Position numbers and translations under genes: made by a program
Part shown: positions 33,489 to 43,305 of the stretch, piece by piece
Position numbering within the stretch: position 1 is the first letter of the stretch
Layout: every line of letters starts with the position of its first letter
From: Candidatus Fermentithermobacillaceae bacterium
GTDB taxonomy: Bacteria; Bacillota; Sulfobacillia; Fermentithermobacillales; Fermentithermobacillaceae
NCBI GenBank assembly: GCA_012837895.1
Contig: DUQH01000125.1
Span: forward strand, 1-61,704
Reading direction: 5' to 3'
Length of the DNA: 61,704 bases
Notes under the pieces: generated by a model
Databases searched by the model: none
What the model saw: only the letters and a program-made list of their open reading frames with translations
Told to the model about the DNA's origin: nothing

Positions 33489-35588
33489 ATGGGGGTCTTG
33501 GCCCGCAAGCGGGTTGGAACGGTACTGGGCCTGGTTGGCGCATGTTTTTTGCTTCTAATGGTACGTGTGATCTACGTCCAGTTCATCTGGGCAGGAGAGC
33601 TTGGGCAGCAAGCTTTGGATATGAGGATGCAAGACATCCCCATTCAACCCAGGCGCGGTGTTATTTATGACCGCAATGGCCATGAGCTTGCTTTTAGCAT
33701 TGATGTAGAATCATTGTATGCAATCCCCGCCCAGATCAAAGATCCTTCAGAGGCAGCCAGGGCTTTGTCAGACATCTTGGGCATGAAGTACGACACGCTT
33801 ATGTCAATCCTGACCAGAAATACTGCGTTTGAATGGATCAAGCGTAAGGTGCCCGATGATATCGCGAGGCAGGTCAAGCAACTCAGACTTCCCGGTATAG
33901 GCTTTACCCAAGAGTCCTTGCGGGTATGGCCTAAGGGCAGTTTGCTTGCCCATGTGCTGGGCATTGTGGGAATAGACAATGACGGCCTGGAAGGATTGGA
34001 ATACGAATATGACAGGACCTTGAGCGGAATCGAAGGCAAGTTCACCGTTGAAGTAGACGCTATAGGCGAAGAACTGCCTCATTCCCAAAAAGGCTATGTG
34101 CCTGCTGTCCAGGGCAAGAATCTGGTGCTTACAATCGACGAAGTGATCCAGTTCATAGCCGAACGCGAACTTGAGGCTAAAGTCAAAGAAACCAATGCTG
34201 AAGGCGGGCTGATTATCGCCATGGACCCTTCAAACGGTGAGATACTGGCCCTTGCAATCCGCCCCGAGTACGATCCCAACAAGTACGACGAATACCCGGC
34301 TGAAAACCGTAGAATCAGGGCGATCACCGACTCGTTCCCCCCAGGTTCTACCTTCAAACCCATAACTGCCGCTGCTGCCCTTGAAAGCAGCGCTGTAAGC
34401 CCGGCGGATACATTCTATTGCGACGGCTCTATGCGGGTGGGACCGGACACGCTGTACTGCCACAGGACAGAAGGCCATGGTAGCCAGACGTTTTATGAAG
34501 TTATCCAGAATTCATGCAATATAGGGTTTGTGCAGATAGCACAAAGGACCGGGACTGAGGATTTCTACAAGTACGTAGAACTGTTCGGTATGACATCTTC
34601 CACAGGTATTGATCTGCCAGGCGAAGCCAGCGGGATAATTGTCCCTGAGGAAAGCGCTAAGCCGATTGACCTGGCAGTAATGTCTTACGGGCAGACACTA
34701 CAGACTACTCCCATGCAGATTGTCTCGTCCTTGGCTGCGATAGCCAACGGGGGCCACATGGTAGTACCTCATATTGTCAAGGAAGTGACAGACAATAACG
34801 GTAATGTAGTGGAAACCAAGCACTATGAACCTGTGAGGCAGGTGATTTCGTCCAGGACGGCAGAAGAACTGAGAATCGCTCTTGAAAAGGTGGTATCAGA
34901 CGGCACAGGCAAAGCTGCGTACGTGCCAGGCTACCGCCTTGCAGGCAAGACCGGTACGTCAAACAAGGTTGTAGGCGGCAAAATAGCTGAAGGCAAATAT
35001 ATAGCATCCTTTGCAGGCTTTGCTCCCGCAAACGATCCCAAGCTGGTCTTGCTTGTGATGATCGACGAACCAAAGGGAGAATACTACGGAGGCGTCGTGG
35101 CTGCCCCTGTTTTCTCAGCAGCCATGAGGGACATTTTGCGATACCTTGAAATACCGCCTCAGGAAGAACCGGTTGATGTGACTGAACAGGAGACAGTAAT
35201 CGTGCCTGATCTGGTGGGGAAAGATGTAGCTGCAGCCCAAGCTGAACTGCGCGAAAGTGGGTTGTCGGGCAGAATTGACGGACTGGGAACCACTGTAGTA
35301 TCCCAGTTCCCGGTTGCCGGAGCGAGAGTGTTGAGAGACACAAATGTGATATTATACACGGAAGATGAGGAAGAACCAGGGGAGGGAATGGTCAGGATTC
35401 CTTCGATCATTGGTCTAGGATTGACCCAGGCCAGGGCCAAATTGGTGGATGCCGGATTATCCCTAAGCGCCCAGGGGAAGGGTTTCTGTGTATCACAGGA
35501 CCCCCCTGCCGGGAGCTTTGTTCCCAAAGGATCTATGGTTAACGCTACTTTCAGGATGGATGTGGGCGAAGCACCTGCAGGGGACTGA
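33489..35588 (+). CDS. Class B penicillin-binding protein with two PASTA domains (SpoVD/PBP2B type)
   Basis: Monofunctional transpeptidase for septal or spore-cortex peptidoglycan. 699 residues: one N-terminal helix (~12-32); dimerisation domain with PRRGVIYDRNG (~53) and GLEGLEYEYDRTLSG (~165); transpeptidase with STFKP (catalytic Ser ~287), SCN (~339) and KTGTS (~498); then two PASTA repeats (~575-630 and ~637-695). Only one such gene is in the cluster, where B. subtilis has pbpB plus spoVD, so it may serve both division and sporulation. Confidence 0.93.
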   Translation: MGVLARKRVGTVLGLVGACFLLLMVRVIYVQFIWAGELGQQALDMRMQDIPIQPRRGVIYDRNGHELAFSIDVESLYAIPAQIKDPSEAARALSDILGMKYDTLMSILTRNTAFEWIKRKVPDDIARQVKQLRLPGIGFTQESLRVWPKGSLLAHVLGIVGIDNDGLEGLEYEYDRTLSGIEGKFTVEVDAIGEELPHSQKGYVPAVQGKNLVLTIDEVIQFIAERELEAKVKETNAEGGLIIAMDPSNGEILALAIRPEYDPNKYDEYPAENRRIRAITDSFPPGSTFKPITAAAALESSAVSPADTFYCDGSMRVGPDTLYCHRTEGHGSQTFYEVIQNSCNIGFVQIAQRTGTEDFYKYVELFGMTSSTGIDLPGEASGIIVPEESAKPIDLAVMSYGQTLQTTPMQIVSSLAAIANGGHMVVPHIVKEVTDNNGNVVETKHYEPVRQVISSRTAEELRIALEKVVSDGTGKAAYVPGYRLAGKTGTSNKVVGGKIAEGKYIASFAGFAPANDPKLVLLVMIDEPKGEYYGGVVAAPVFSAAMRDILRYLEIPPQEEPVDVTEQETVIVPDLVGKDVAAAQAELRESGLSGRIDGLGTTVVSQFPVAGARVLRDTNVILYTEDEEEPGEGMVRIPSIIGLGLTQARAKLVDAGLSLSAQGKGFCVSQDPPAGSFVPKGSMVNATFRMDVGEAPAGD

Positions 35589-35629
35589 ACTCCAGGCGCC
35601 AGTTTTCAGGTTAAGCAGAGGTGCATGGC

Positions 35630-37126
35630 ATGCTGTTATCGTACTTGTTGACAGGGTTGGACAGCGCCGGTCTAAGGCGTGATTGCCATGTAAGAGGGAT
35701 TACATATGATTCGCGTAATGTACAAGAGGGCTACCTATTTGTAGCAATCAAAGGGTTCAAACTGGACGGGCATGCCTTTGTACATGATGCATTTGCCAGG
35801 GGCGCAAGCGGCGTTGTGGTGGAGGAGCATGTCCAGGTCCCACCGGGCAAGGGCCTGGCAGTTGTGAGGGATTCCCGGTTTGCCTTGTCCCATCTTGCAT
35901 GCAAGTTCTACAGGGATCCGAGCAGCACTCTCCTGGTTGCCGGGATAACCGGTACAAAAGGAAAAACTACAGTTTGCCACATGGTAAAGCAAGTACTCGA
36001 AAGCATGGGACACGAGACCGGGCTTGTAGGTACCCTGCACAACATCGTCGCAGAGGAAATAAGGCCTGTCGAGCGCACCACTCCCGAAGCTTCAGACCTT
36101 CTCAGCCTGCAACGGGAGATGGTCGACAAGGGCTGTACTGCCATGGCCATGGAGGTGTCGTCCCATGCTTTGGCGCTTCATAGGGTAGCTCATGTCAATT
36201 TTGATATAGCTGTGTTCACAAACATAGGCACCGATCATCTAGACTTCCATCAGACAATGGAAAACTATGTTGACGCCAAAGCTAAGTTGTTCAACATGCT
36301 TAGGCAAGGCCGGGGGCCTCATGCCCCGTTTGCTGTCCTGAACAGGGACGATCCCTATTGGGAGCATTTCATCCCGGATAGGGAGACGAGGGTTATTACA
36401 TACGGGTTTTCAGAAAACGCAGACATAAGGGCATGTGATCCTGAAACAGGGCCCAGGCATAGCCGGTTCACCTTGTGCTTTGAAGGGAAACGGCAAGAGG
36501 TGCAGATAAGACTGCCAGGCATGTTCAACATCCAGAACAGCCTTGCAGCAAGTGCAGTGGGTCTTGGCATGGGCATGGCGCTTGATTCGGTGGCCCAAGC
36601 ATTGTCGGACTTGGATGCAGTGCGGGGCAGGGCAGAACCGGTCCCGGGAACTCACGATTTTACAGTTTGGGTGGATTACGCCCATACCCCTGAAAGCCTC
36701 CGGGATATCCTTGTGACCGCAAGGGATGTGGCTGACAACCGCGTGATCGCAGTGTTCGGGTGCGGGGGGGATCGTGACAAGGGCAAACGTCCGGTAATGG
36801 GGCGGATAGCCGGGGAGCTTGCAGATGTAGTCGTGATAACCAATGACAATCCGCGTACTGAAAACCCGGATGATATATTGGACCAGGTGGAGTCGGGGAT
36901 TCTCGAAGCCCAGGAGGAGAAAGCCGGCATATCTTATTTACGCATACAAGATCGCAGGGAGGCCATTTACACCGCGATTTCCCTGGCACAACAGGGAGAT
37001 GTTGTGGTAATAGCAGGTAAGGGACATGAGACTTACCAGGTGTTTGCAGACAGGACTGTTCATTTTGATGACTTTGAGGAAGCTGCCAAAGCAATCGCAG
37101 CCAGAAACAGGCAAACTGTGGAATAA
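35630..37126 (+). CDS. murE: UDP-MurNAc-L-Ala-D-Glu--meso-diaminopimelate ligase
   Basis: Adds the third residue of the peptidoglycan stem. ATG 35630 (498 residues) follows GAGGTG; GTG 35621 is a weaker option. Mur ligase signatures: ATP loop GTKGKTT (~109), the substrate region TTPEASDLLSLQ (~148), EVSSHALALHRV (~175), and DNPRTENPDDI (~406-416). The DNPR motif is the known determinant for meso-DAP over lysine, so the wall is probably DAP-type. Confidence 0.96.
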   Translation: MLLSYLLTGLDSAGLRRDCHVRGITYDSRNVQEGYLFVAIKGFKLDGHAFVHDAFARGASGVVVEEHVQVPPGKGLAVVRDSRFALSHLACKFYRDPSSTLLVAGITGTKGKTTVCHMVKQVLESMGHETGLVGTLHNIVAEEIRPVERTTPEASDLLSLQREMVDKGCTAMAMEVSSHALALHRVAHVNFDIAVFTNIGTDHLDFHQTMENYVDAKAKLFNMLRQGRGPHAPFAVLNRDDPYWEHFIPDRETRVITYGFSENADIRACDPETGPRHSRFTLCFEGKRQEVQIRLPGMFNIQNSLAASAVGLGMGMALDSVAQALSDLDAVRGRAEPVPGTHDFTVWVDYAHTPESLRDILVTARDVADNRVIAVFGCGGDRDKGKRPVMGRIAGELADVVVITNDNPRTENPDDILDQVESGILEAQEEKAGISYLRIQDRREAIYTAISLAQQGDVVVIAGKGHETYQVFADRTVHFDDFEEAAKAIAARNRQTVE

Positions 37127-37140
37127 GGGAGAGTTTGGCG

Positions 37141-38544
37141 TTGAACTACACGTTAGGTGAAATCGCCCGGATCACAGGGGGAAAGCTCTTGCAGGGCAAT
37201 CCTTGCTCCCGTGCATCAGGTGTTGCTATTGATTCCCGGCAAGGTGTTTCCGGAGCGCTGTTTTGCGCCATACAAGGACAGAGGGCAGACGGCCATGATT
37301 TCGTGGCTGCCGCCGCTTCTAAAGGGGCGATAGGGGCGTTGGTCCAACGTCCCGTGGCAATCCCCGACCAGGCTTTCGGCCTTGTATTGGTGGATTCCAC
37401 TGTTGACGCCCTGGCTGACCTTGCAGTTTTCCACATGAGCCGTCTTGATGTGACAGTGATAGGCATCACCGGAAGTGTGGGCAAGACAAGCACAAAAGAC
37501 CTGATTGGTGCGGTGCTTAATCAGAAGTTCAGGACCTACAAGAATCCAGGCAATCTTAATTCACACATTGGGCTTCCCCTGGCAATCTTGGGTATGGAGC
37601 CAGGCTATGAGTACTCGGTACTTGAGATGGCTATGAGGGCCAGGGGCGAAATCAGAGAACTCTGCAGCATTGCAAGACCCAAGATTGGCGTGCTAACTGA
37701 TATTTCAGCTTCACACATCGGAGTATTAGGTAGTCTCAACGAAATAGCCATGGCCAAGGCTGAGCTCTTGGAAAGCTTGCCTGCTAATGGCCTTGCAGTG
37801 ATTTGCCATGATAACGAAATGGTACGGGGTGCAGGGAAGCATGCCAAATGTAAATTGATCACCTACGGGTTTAGTCCAGAAGCTGACTGTGCTGGGTATG
37901 ATATTGAAAGTTCTGACAGTGGTTTCACCCGGTTCAAAGTGAGCTACAGAGGCAGGCAGTTCTGTTTTGAGTTAGAGTTGCCTGGCCTACATCAAGTCCA
38001 AAATGCCCTGGCAGCGATTGCCATAGGGTTTGAACTGGGCCTCTCGGCAGAGGAAATTGCCCAAGGCTTGCTCAGTGTTTCTTTGAGCCCGATGCGGCTG
38101 GAAGTGATAAGGGAGAAACACCTTACGATAATAAACGACGCCTATAACGCCAGCGTCAAGTCTATGGAGGCTGCCCTGGATCTCCTGGAATCGCTGGGAA
38201 AGGGCAGAAAAATAGCTGTTTTAGGCGACATGCTCGAGATGGGCGGGTACGGACCTGCCGCCCATCTTGAGGTGGGCAGGTACGCAAGGAAAAAAGCTGA
38301 CGCGCTTGTGGCAATAGGCCCGCTCAGCAGTTATATCAAACAGGGTTGGGACGAAGGGGCAACCGCACAAGGTTTTTCATCGTCATGGTTTCCCGACAAA
38401 GAGAGTTCCACCGGTTTTCTGTCTGAATTGATCGAGCGTGGAGATACTTGTCTGGTTAAAGCTTCCAGGGGGTTTGAACTCGAATGGCTGGTTGATTTTC
38501 TCTTGGACTTGAACAATCGCATGACAGGAGATGACCCATGTTGA
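37141..38544 (+). CDS. murF: UDP-MurNAc-tripeptide--D-alanyl-D-alanine ligase
   Basis: Adds D-Ala-D-Ala to complete the pentapeptide. TTG 37141 (467 residues, MNYTLGEIARITGG) is preferred, with GGGAG 9 bases upstream; TTG 37135 adds two residues. Signatures: ATP loop GSVGKTSTKD (~109), NLNSHIGLPLAIL (~139), NDAYNASVKSMEAALDLL (~331) and GDMLEMGGYGPAAH (~362). It overlaps mraY by 7 bases. Confidence 0.96.
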   Translation: MNYTLGEIARITGGKLLQGNPCSRASGVAIDSRQGVSGALFCAIQGQRADGHDFVAAAASKGAIGALVQRPVAIPDQAFGLVLVDSTVDALADLAVFHMSRLDVTVIGITGSVGKTSTKDLIGAVLNQKFRTYKNPGNLNSHIGLPLAILGMEPGYEYSVLEMAMRARGEIRELCSIARPKIGVLTDISASHIGVLGSLNEIAMAKAELLESLPANGLAVICHDNEMVRGAGKHAKCKLITYGFSPEADCAGYDIESSDSGFTRFKVSYRGRQFCFELELPGLHQVQNALAAIAIGFELGLSAEEIAQGLLSVSLSPMRLEVIREKHLTIINDAYNASVKSMEAALDLLESLGKGRKIAVLGDMLEMGGYGPAAHLEVGRYARKKADALVAIGPLSSYIKQGWDEGATAQGFSSSWFPDKESSTGFLSELIERGDTCLVKASRGFELEWLVDFLLDLNNRMTGDDPC

Positions 38545-39527
38545 AGTTACTGGTGCAGTATTTGCTCCCGGGATTCATACTTTCAGCGTTATCTGGCTAC
38601 TGGTTGATCCCCAAACTGAGGGAGCTTAAGTTCGGACAACACATTAGGGAAGAAGGCCCACAGACGCATAAGAAAAAATCTGGAACGCCCACAATGGGGG
38701 GGTTCATGTTCATGTTGGCCATCATTCTTTCCCGCACCGGGTTTTTCGCATTGGAAAGAACCCGGCCAACCCGTGAGGAGATACTGATCCTAGGGCTTAT
38801 GCTGGCATACGGACTCATTGGCTTTATCGATGATTACAGGCAAATCCGCCTGGGCCGCTCCCTGGGCTTGAGGGCAAGGGAGAAAATGGCGCTCCAGGTG
38901 CTGTTCGCGGCCTTGTTCATGTATTTCTTTGTGGACAGGAGCTCTGGCGTCATATTTCCTTTTTCAGGCAACCTCCTTGACCTGGGCATACTGTATCCTG
39001 TCCTGGGTATAGTGCTGATTGTAGGAACAGGCAATGGTATGAACCTGGCTGACGGGCTTGACGGTTTGGCGACAGGAGTAGCCGCAGCCAGCTTGGGGGC
39101 CTACGCGTTCGTAGCTGATGGATACGCTAAGGCTGTAGGCAGGGCGGATCTTTCAAATCTGACCGGACTTGCCCTGGTTTCAGTTGGGGCACTCCTCGGA
39201 TTTCTCGTGCATAATTACAATCCTGCCAAAGTGTTTATGGGGGATACAGGCGCCCTGGCCTTAGGAGGGCTCGTGGCAGGATTCGCGATTGCAACCAGAA
39301 CCGAACTGATACTGCCTTTCATAGCGCTGGTGCCACTCATAGAAGTGATTTCAGTAATGCTGCAAGTGTTCTCGTTTCAGGTGTTCGGAAAACGGATTTT
39401 CAAGATGACCCCCATACACCATCACTTTGAACTGATTGGATGGAGCGAAAAACGCATTGTGTATGTGTTCTGGTTTGTTGCTCTTGCCGGGGCGATCCTT
39501 GGGATCGCTTCAATGGCATATGTATAG
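38538..39527 (+). CDS. mraY: Phospho-N-acetylmuramoyl-pentapeptide-transferase
   Basis: Integral membrane enzyme making lipid I from UDP-MurNAc-pentapeptide and undecaprenyl phosphate. 329 residues with about ten helices. Key motifs: HKKKSGTPTMGGFMF (~46-60), GFIDDYRQIRLGRSLGL (~95) with the catalytic Asp pair, NLADGLDGLATG (~171), FMGDTGALALGG (~233) and PIHHHFELIGWSE (~293). It is directly followed by ftsW; murD, normally between the two in Bacillota, is absent. Confidence 0.97.
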   Translation: MLKLLVQYLLPGFILSALSGYWLIPKLRELKFGQHIREEGPQTHKKKSGTPTMGGFMFMLAIILSRTGFFALERTRPTREEILILGLMLAYGLIGFIDDYRQIRLGRSLGLRAREKMALQVLFAALFMYFFVDRSSGVIFPFSGNLLDLGILYPVLGIVLIVGTGNGMNLADGLDGLATGVAAASLGAYAFVADGYAKAVGRADLSNLTGLALVSVGALLGFLVHNYNPAKVFMGDTGALALGGLVAGFAIATRTELILPFIALVPLIEVISVMLQVFSFQVFGKRIFKMTPIHHHFELIGWSEKRIVYVFWFVALAGAILGIASMAYV

Positions 39528-39544
39528 ATCAGGGGTGGTTCCTA

Positions 39545-40666
39545 GTGAGAAGAAAGAGGGCACAGGGTATTGTACGGAGGGGAGACCCTGATTACATCCT
39601 GTTTTTCACCGTGCTTACACTGGTTGCCCTTGGGATAATCATGGTGTTTTCGGCAAGCATGGTCAAGTCCATCCGATTCTTCGGGCACCCGTACCACTAC
39701 TTGTTCAGGCAAAGCATATGGGCTGGGTTAGGATTAACCGGCATGTACTTCTTGATGAACTATGACTGTTGGCGCTACAGGAATCTCATCCCTTATGCGT
39801 ATATCTTGTCCCTTGTGCTTTTGATCCTGGTCCTGATTCCTGGTGCTGGGGAAATGAGAGATGGGGCAAGACGTTGGTTAGGTATTGGAAGTCTCGGGTT
39901 TCAGCCGGCAGAGGTGGCCAAGCTCACCACGATCCTGTTCTTGGCAGACAATCTTGCCCGCACCAAGGAGAAAATCCGGCAATTAGTCAAAGGGCTTGGG
40001 CCCTACCTTGTAGCCCTGGGCATCACTTTCGGGCTCATCTTGCTCGAGCCCGACCTGGGAACTGCAGTTACCATTGCCGGAGCAGCCGTAGTGGTGCTGT
40101 ACATCGCAGGAGCAAACCTTTTTCATCTGACCTTCTTAGGCTTGGCTGCGATGCCCCTTCTTTACTTCGCGATCATGTCTGAGGACTACCGTAGGAACCG
40201 TTTTCTGGCCTTTCTCGATCCATGGAAAGATCCCACCGGGTCTGGTTGGCAGATAATACAAGCGCTTTATGCTTTAGGATCCGGCGGCCCCTTCGGCACC
40301 GGTGTGGGCTATTCACGCCAGAAATGGTCTTACCTTCCCCAGCCTGATACTGACTTCATATTCGCCGTGATTGGCGAAGAACTTGGATTTTTCGGGACTG
40401 CCCTGGTATTACTGCTGTTTTTTACTCTTGCATGGAGGGGCTACAGGACCGCCATGGCTGCACCTGATAGGTACTCGTGCCTGCTAGCTGCAGGGTTCAG
40501 TACCGTAATCACGCTGCAGGCTGTCGTCAATATTGGCGTGGCCACAGGCTCACTCCCTATTACAGGCATAACACTGCCGTTTGTGAGTTACGGAGGTTCA
40601 TCCCTCCTGATGAGCCTCTTGTCTGCAGGTGTACTGCTGAATATTTCCCGGTATGCCAACCGGTAG
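39545..40666 (+). CDS. ftsW: SEDS peptidoglycan polymerase FtsW/SpoVE
   Basis: Membrane glycosyltransferase partnering a class B PBP. GTG 39545 follows AGGGGTGG and gives 373 residues with a basic start and ten predicted helices; the open frame upstream lies within mraY and is not SEDS-like. Motifs: MVFSASMVKSIRFF (~28-41), RRWLGIGSLGFQPAEVAKL (~109-127), the large loop YRRNRFLAFLDPWKDPTGSGWQ (~214) and PLPFVSYGGSS-like LPFVSYGGSSLL (~343). FtsW and the sporulation paralogue SpoVE cannot be told apart here. Confidence 0.95.
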   Translation: MRRKRAQGIVRRGDPDYILFFTVLTLVALGIIMVFSASMVKSIRFFGHPYHYLFRQSIWAGLGLTGMYFLMNYDCWRYRNLIPYAYILSLVLLILVLIPGAGEMRDGARRWLGIGSLGFQPAEVAKLTTILFLADNLARTKEKIRQLVKGLGPYLVALGITFGLILLEPDLGTAVTIAGAAVVVLYIAGANLFHLTFLGLAAMPLLYFAIMSEDYRRNRFLAFLDPWKDPTGSGWQIIQALYALGSGGPFGTGVGYSRQKWSYLPQPDTDFIFAVIGEELGFFGTALVLLLFFTLAWRGYRTAMAAPDRYSCLLAAGFSTVITLQAVVNIGVATGSLPITGITLPFVSYGGSSLLMSLLSAGVLLNISRYANR

Positions 40667-40681
40667 GGGGGCTTTGGAGGT

Positions 40682-41800
40682 ATGAGATGTTTAGTGACTG
40701 GAGGTGGGACAGGCGGTCACATATACCCAGCTGTAGCTGTGGCCGAAGCCCTGGTCCGGCTTCTTCCCAGATCAAGAGTGCTATATGTAGGGACTGCCCG
40801 AGGTATGGAGAGCGTCCTGGTGCCCAAAGAAGGACTGGACTTTGAAGCCATAAGATCGTCGGGAATAAGGGGCAAATCCCTGTCTTCAGCTCTCAGGGGA
40901 ATCTGGGCAGCTTCTTTGGGTATTGGTGATGCCTGCCGCATTATAAGGCGGTTCAAACCTGATGTGGTGTTTGGCACAGGCGGATACGTATCTGGGCCGG
41001 TAATGCTGGCAGCCCGGCTTATGGGAATCCCCTGCGCCATTCAAGAGCAAAACGTGATCCCGGGTAAGACCAACTTAGTGCTATCCAGGTTTGCCAATAA
41101 GACTTTCACTGCATGGGAAGAATCTGTAGAACAGTTCTCTGGAACAGCAGACGTCAAAGTTACAGGCAATCCGATAAGAGCCAGCCTCCTGAAAGCTACG
41201 GGAAAGCACGAAGCCAGAGCTGCTTTTGGGCTGGAAGACAGATTTACATTGCTGGTCTTGGGAGGCTCCCGTGGTGCCAGGTTCTTGGTTGATCTCGCAC
41301 TGGAGATTGCCCTCTCTGGTAATCTTGATATCCAAATGCTCTTGATAACCGGGCAAGATTACTACCACAATGCCGTAGCTACCTTAGGCGCTGAGCAACA
41401 GGCGGGCATAGCCGGAGCAAAATATGGAAATATTATCTTACAGCCTTATGTTTACAACATGGAAAAGGCATACAGAGCGTGTGACCTGGTGTTAGCAAGG
41501 GCAGGCGGCATGACTCTTGCAGAAATAACGGCACTGGGGCTGCCGTCAGTGATTGTGCCTTCTCCAAACGTCGTGGCCAACCATCAGGAGTATAATGCCA
41601 GGGTATTGGAAACTGCAGGAGCTGCAGTAGTAGTGAAGGAAGGCCCGGATACAAGCAAACAAGTGGAACAGGGTCTGAGGCAAATACTCAATAACCCGGG
41701 ACGGCACAAGAAAATGGCCCAGGCTGCAATGAGTATTGGCCGGCCTGACGCAGCGGAGCAGATAGCCAGGGAACTCATTGCCCTTGCAAGAGGCGTCTGA
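40682..41800 (+). CDS. murG: UDP-GlcNAc:lipid I GlcNAc transferase MurG
   Basis: Peripheral membrane GT-B glycosyltransferase that makes lipid II. 372 residues beginning with the signature loop GGTGGHIYPAVAVAEAL (~7-23). Also FGTGGYVSGPVMLAARLMGIPC (~97), EQNVIPGKTN (~121), the second loop LLVLGGSRGARFL (~190) and the donor-binding CDLVLARAGGMTLAEIT (~268). Its position after ftsW is canonical. Confidence 0.97.
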   Translation: MRCLVTGGGTGGHIYPAVAVAEALVRLLPRSRVLYVGTARGMESVLVPKEGLDFEAIRSSGIRGKSLSSALRGIWAASLGIGDACRIIRRFKPDVVFGTGGYVSGPVMLAARLMGIPCAIQEQNVIPGKTNLVLSRFANKTFTAWEESVEQFSGTADVKVTGNPIRASLLKATGKHEARAAFGLEDRFTLLVLGGSRGARFLVDLALEIALSGNLDIQMLLITGQDYYHNAVATLGAEQQAGIAGAKYGNIILQPYVYNMEKAYRACDLVLARAGGMTLAEITALGLPSVIVPSPNVVANHQEYNARVLETAGAAVVVKEGPDTSKQVEQGLRQILNNPGRHKKMAQAAMSIGRPDAAEQIARELIALARGV

Positions 41801-41867
41801 TATAACCAAGGCGCGCATCAGGATCATAGTATTACACATGAGATATGAAAGCAGAAGAAGGTGCAAT

Positions 41868-43226
41868 ATGAGAAGAGTTCATTTCGTCGCAATAGGCGGA
41901 CAAGGTATGTCTGGTATCGCTACAATCCTGCTTACTAAGGGCATTCAAGTCACAGGTTCTGACCTTAAGCCGAGCGATGTCACCAGGCGCCTTAGCGATA
42001 TGGGTGCCCGGGTTTTCATCGGACACGATAGCGCAAACATCCTAGATCCTGATCTGGTAGTAGTGTCATCAGCTATATCCCAGGACAACCCTGAAGTAGT
42101 TGAAGCCAGAAAACGGGGAATCCCTATACTTCATCGCATGGACATGCTGCTTAAAGCTATTGAAGGCAAGCAAGTCGTAGGAATCGCGGGTGCACACGGC
42201 AAGACCACAACCTCAGCCATGATTGCGTGGATCCTGAAACAAGCCGGGAAAGACCCGACATACTTGATTGGCGGGGATCTTGGAAACAATGGAAACGCAC
42301 ATTCAGGCAACGGCCGTTTTGCAGTAGTAGAGACTGATGAAAGTGATGGCTCGTTCCTCAAATGTCATCCTGAAATAAGTATTGTTACCAACATTGATAA
42401 CGACCATCTGGACTACTGGGGCAGTTTTGAGGCGTTGAAAAAAGCGTTTTACTCATATCTTTCCGGGACAAGGCAAGGCGGTACGCAGATTGTGTGTAAT
42501 GATGATCCTTTGCTGAGGGAATGGGGAGCAAATAATCTGGATGCAGTGTCGTACGGCGTACACCGGGACGCCGTCTGGCAGGCAAGGGAGATAGAAGCAC
42601 GCGGATGGGGGACAAAAAGCCAGGTGTATCGTGAGGGACGCTATGTGGCTCGGTTAGACCTTGAGATGCCAGGGGTATACAATGTGCAGAACGCGCTGGG
42701 CGCTGTAGCTGCGTCGGTGCATGCCGGGGTAGAACCGGAAACTGCATGTGAAAAGCTTGCCACGTTCCCGGGAGTCAAACGCAGGATGGAGCGCATTGGG
42801 CAATTCGGAAAAGTGCTTCTGTTGGATGATTTTGCACATCATCCTAAAGAGATCGCTGCCGTACTCAGCACCATAAAACAAACACTTCCTGGTTCAAAAG
42901 TCATCGCCCTTTTCCAGCCCCACAGGTATTCACGCACCAAGCTCCTCCACGCAGAGTTCGGTGGTGCATTCTCAAGAGCAGATGCTATTGTCGTGACTGG
43001 CATCTACGGCGGTCCGGGCGAGAAACAAGATCCTGGTGTAGATCCTGGTATCATCAGCAAAGCTATAAAAGAAGCTGGCCACCCGTGTGTGTTCGAGCTT
43101 GACGACATGGAAGAGGCGGCAGGTGTGGCAGCCGGCCTGTGCAAGGGAGAGGCAGTATTGATCACCCTGGGTGCAGGAGACATATGGAAAGCCCATAACA
43201 TCCTCAGTGAGCTGCTGGCGACTTGA
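41868..43226 (+). CDS. murC: UDP-N-acetylmuramate--L-alanine ligase
   Basis: First Mur ligase, adding L-Ala to UDP-MurNAc. ATG 41868 has AAGAAGG 6 bases upstream and gives 452 residues. N-terminal Rossmann GGQGMSGIA (~10-18), ATP loop GAHGKTTTSAM (~108-118), VVETDESDGSFL (~153), TNIDNDHLDYWGS (~174) and DDFAHHPKEIAAVL (~321). The specific pattern is MurC, not the missing MurD. The GAP between murG and this start (67 bases) carries no SD for any earlier codon. Confidence 0.96.
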   Translation: MRRVHFVAIGGQGMSGIATILLTKGIQVTGSDLKPSDVTRRLSDMGARVFIGHDSANILDPDLVVVSSAISQDNPEVVEARKRGIPILHRMDMLLKAIEGKQVVGIAGAHGKTTTSAMIAWILKQAGKDPTYLIGGDLGNNGNAHSGNGRFAVVETDESDGSFLKCHPEISIVTNIDNDHLDYWGSFEALKKAFYSYLSGTRQGGTQIVCNDDPLLREWGANNLDAVSYGVHRDAVWQAREIEARGWGTKSQVYREGRYVARLDLEMPGVYNVQNALGAVAASVHAGVEPETACEKLATFPGVKRRMERIGQFGKVLLLDDFAHHPKEIAAVLSTIKQTLPGSKVIALFQPHRYSRTKLLHAEFGGAFSRADAIVVTGIYGGPGEKQDPGVDPGIISKAIKEAGHPCVFELDDMEEAAGVAAGLCKGEAVLITLGAGDIWKAHNILSELLAT

Positions 43227-43305
43227 GTAACCAGTTTTCCGGTGGTTTCGTACAATGGATCAGAAATCGTTGAGACTTGGCCAGGTTGCCGTTGCCGGAG
43301 GTGTA

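Noticed and set aside
39440-39544. Longer FtsW, and similarly longer RuvA (18585), RsmH (32032), MurC (41778), QueA (22381), GntR (25099) and racemase (53853) forms
   Set aside because: The extra residues lie in or run into the preceding genes, are not family-like, and lack SD sequences. The internal starts give canonical N-termini.
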